Shown piece by piece: positions 62,441-64,000 of a stretch of 64,000 bases of DNA. Numbering within the stretch: the first letter of the stretch is position 1; each line of letters starts with the position of its first letter. Position numbers and translations under genes: made by a program. Source of the stretch: PALSA-270 sp963770245 (GTDB lineage Bacteria; Acidobacteriota; Terriglobia; Terriglobales; Acidobacteriaceae). Location: positions 62,001-126,000 of the forward strand of contig CAVYOX010000010.1 in the NCBI GenBank assembly GCA_963770245.1, written 5' to 3'. The notes under the pieces are model-generated. The model did no database searches, was not told the DNA's origin, and saw only the letters and a list, made by a program, of their open reading frames with translations.

Positions 62441-64000
62441 CTAGGTGCGTCGTTCAGCCACCGACTTGGCCTGGGTGAGGAGATACAAGTAGTCGGGGCC
62501 ACCGGCTTTGGAGTCGGTGCCCGACATGTTGAATCCGCCGAAGGGATGCGCCCCGACCATGGCGCCAGTGCATTTGCGGTTGATGTACAGGTTGCCGACG
62601 TGAAAGTCGCGGATGGCACGGTCGATCCGATCCCGCGAGGTCGTGTAGACGGCGCCGGTGAGTCCGAAATCAGTATCGTTCGCAATCGCCAGAGCCTGGT
62701 CATAACTGCGGGACTTGATCACGGCCAGCACCGGGCCGAAAATCTCTTCCTGTTCGAGTTTCGACTTGGGTTGGATGTCGGCAAACACGGTGGGCTGAAG
62801 AAAATAGCCTTCTCCGGCCTCTGCCGCACGGGCGCCACCGGTGACGAGCCGTCCGTCTCGTTTGCCGCATTCCATGTAGTCGAGGATCGATGTCATCGAA
62901 CTCCGGTTGATCACCGCTCCCAGGTTCGTGTTCTCCTCGGGATTGCCCACCGTGAGGGTCTCAACCCGCGCTTTGAGCTGCTCGAGGAATATCTCGTAAA
63001 TGCGTTCATCCACGATCGCGCGCGAGCAGGCGGAGCACTTCTGCCCCTGAAAGCCGAAAGCCGAGGCAGCCACACCTTCGACGGCGGAGTCGATGTCGGC
63101 GTCGGCATCCACGATGATGGCATCCTTGCCCCCCATCTCGAGGATGGTGCGCTTGATCCAAATCTGGCCGGGGGCCTGTTCGGCCGCGCGCTGGTGGATC
63201 TCGAGACCCACCTCGCGGGAGCCGGTAAAGGCGATAAAGCGCGTCTTCGGATCGGCCACCAGGGCGTTGCCGAAAGTCGCACCCGAGCCCGGACAAAAAT
63301 TGACCACGCCTTCTGGAATGCCGGCTTCTTCGAGCAACTCCACAAATCTTCGAGCGATCGTCGGCGAGTCACTCGACGGCTTCAGCACGACCGTGTTGCC
63401 ACAGACAATCGAGGCCACGGTCATGCCCGCCATGATGGCGCACGGAAAATTCCACGGCGGAATCACCGCACCCGCCCCCAGGGGAATGTAGAACAGAGAA
63501 TCGCGCTCGCCGGACAATTGCACCGGGGGAGTCGCCCGGGCCAGACGCAGAGCTTCGCGCGCATAAAACTCGCAGAAGTCGATGGTTTCAGCGACATCGG
63601 CGTCGGCCTCGGCCCAGTTCTTACTGACTTCGAAGATCAACCAGGCGCAAAATTCGAACTTGCGCTCCCGTAGCAGGTCGGCTACGCGGAACAGCAGGCT
63701 GGCGCGCTCTTCGACCGGGGTGCGGCTCCAGGAGGCAAAAGCCTCGAGCGCAGCCTGCAGGGCGGGCTCCACGTGCTCCCTGCCGGCCTTCTGGTGCACT
63801 CCGACGACCTGCGAGGGGATGGCTGGGTTGATGGATTTGATCTTGTCCTCGGTTCGTATCCGCTTGCCGCCGATGATCAGCTCGTGCTCGGCGCCCAGTT
63901 CGCCGCGAACTCTTTCAATCGCAGCGCGCATCGTACGGACGGTTTCCTCCCCCCGGAAGTCGGTCGGCGGCTCGTTGACGAACGGCCCTTCATGGAACGG
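62441..64000 (-). CDS. pruA: PruA, 1-pyrroline-5-carboxylate dehydrogenase, 5' end beyond the window
   Basis: An NAD-dependent aldehyde dehydrogenase that oxidises glutamate semialdehyde to glutamate in proline breakdown. The frame continues to the window end, where the residues FVNEPPTDF match the usual PruA N-terminus, so the ATG at 63929-63931 is internal. The catalytic Cys lies in GFQGQKCSACSR and the Glu in ILEMGGKDAI. The C-terminal PFGGFNMSGTDSKAGG is typical. It is 520 residues as far as seen. No proline dehydrogenase gene is nearby. Confidence 0.92.
   Translation of the reverse strand, partial: PFHEGPFVNEPPTDFRGEETVRTMRAAIERVRGELGAEHELIIGGKRIRTEDKIKSINPAIPSQVVGVHQKAGREHVEPALQAALEAFASWSRTPVEERASLLFRVADLLRERKFEFCAWLIFEVSKNWAEADADVAETIDFCEFYAREALRLARATPPVQLSGERDSLFYIPLGAGAVIPPWNFPCAIMAGMTVASIVCGNTVVLKPSSDSPTIARRFVELLEEAGIPEGVVNFCPGSGATFGNALVADPKTRFIAFTGSREVGLEIHQRAAEQAPGQIWIKRTILEMGGKDAIIVDADADIDSAVEGVAASAFGFQGQKCSACSRAIVDERIYEIFLEQLKARVETLTVGNPEENTNLGAVINRSSMTSILDYMECGKRDGRLVTGGARAAEAGEGYFLQPTVFADIQPKSKLEQEEIFGPVLAVIKSRSYDQALAIANDTDFGLTGAVYTTSRDRIDRAIRDFHVGNLYINRKCTGAMVGAHPFGGFNMSGTDSKAGGPDYLYLLTQAKSVAERRT

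Overview
The window reads as a single contig from an Acidobacteriota genome, most likely class Terriglobia. The pointers are two VWFA-related proteins of the family known mainly from Acidobacteria, a DUF2934 protein, several secreted proteins typical of that phylum, a Gram-negative envelope gene set (TonB receptor, Lol transporter, system I cytochrome c maturation) and high GC content. This is an inference from protein families; no rRNA or tRNA gene is visible. No CRISPR array and no prophage are seen. The one clear mobile element is an IS110-family insertion.

Layout. 1-6.2 kb: the mutagenesis cassette imuA-imuB-dnaE2 (error-prone translesion synthesis), whose first and last genes carry in-frame foreign-looking inserts. 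6.3-8.2 kb: TonB-dependent receptor. 8.8-13 kb: cytochrome c maturation operon ccmF-ccmH-ccmI-like plus a secreted protein, chained by 1-4 base overlaps. 13.3-18.5 kb: HtpX, a MoxR ATPase, a DUF4149 membrane protein, an M28 peptidase, YchF and a ZIP transporter. 18.5-24.1 kb: VWFA-related protein, S55 peptidase and beta-propeller protein, all exported. 24.1-28.5 kb: an ICMT-like methyltransferase with compensating frameshifts, then lolE and lolD separated by an IS110 element flanked by two REP-like palindromes. 28.7-36.7 kb: ClpC, a glutaredoxin-like protein, a trypsin-like protease, a GH79 hydrolase, and a MarR regulator overlapping a ClC channel. 36.9-42.9 kb: purB, doxX, a second marR, larB, a ChaN-like protein and ubiX. 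43-51 kb: a second VWFA-related protein, an Fn3 secreted protein, a GAF-glucan phosphorylase fusion, and a compact transcription unit (promoter, 19-codon ORF, extensive internal pairing, strong terminator) that looks like a structured small RNA. 51-64 kb: NUDIX, ABM protein, PE-ligase LigD, LemA/DUF2207 pair, hemD, an HtrA protease, a PilZ protein with an aspartate-less response regulator, and the start-truncated pruA.

Main leads: the structured RNA/sORF unit at 49.7-50.0 kb; the IS110 element with its putative bridge-RNA region, which shares a 10-base word with its left flank; the palindromic element inserted in frame in imuA; the paired palindromes upstream of clpC; and the marR-clc junction, which combines a perfect operator with coding micro- and minisatellites. 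All assignments come from reading the sequence and recalled family knowledge; no database search was run.
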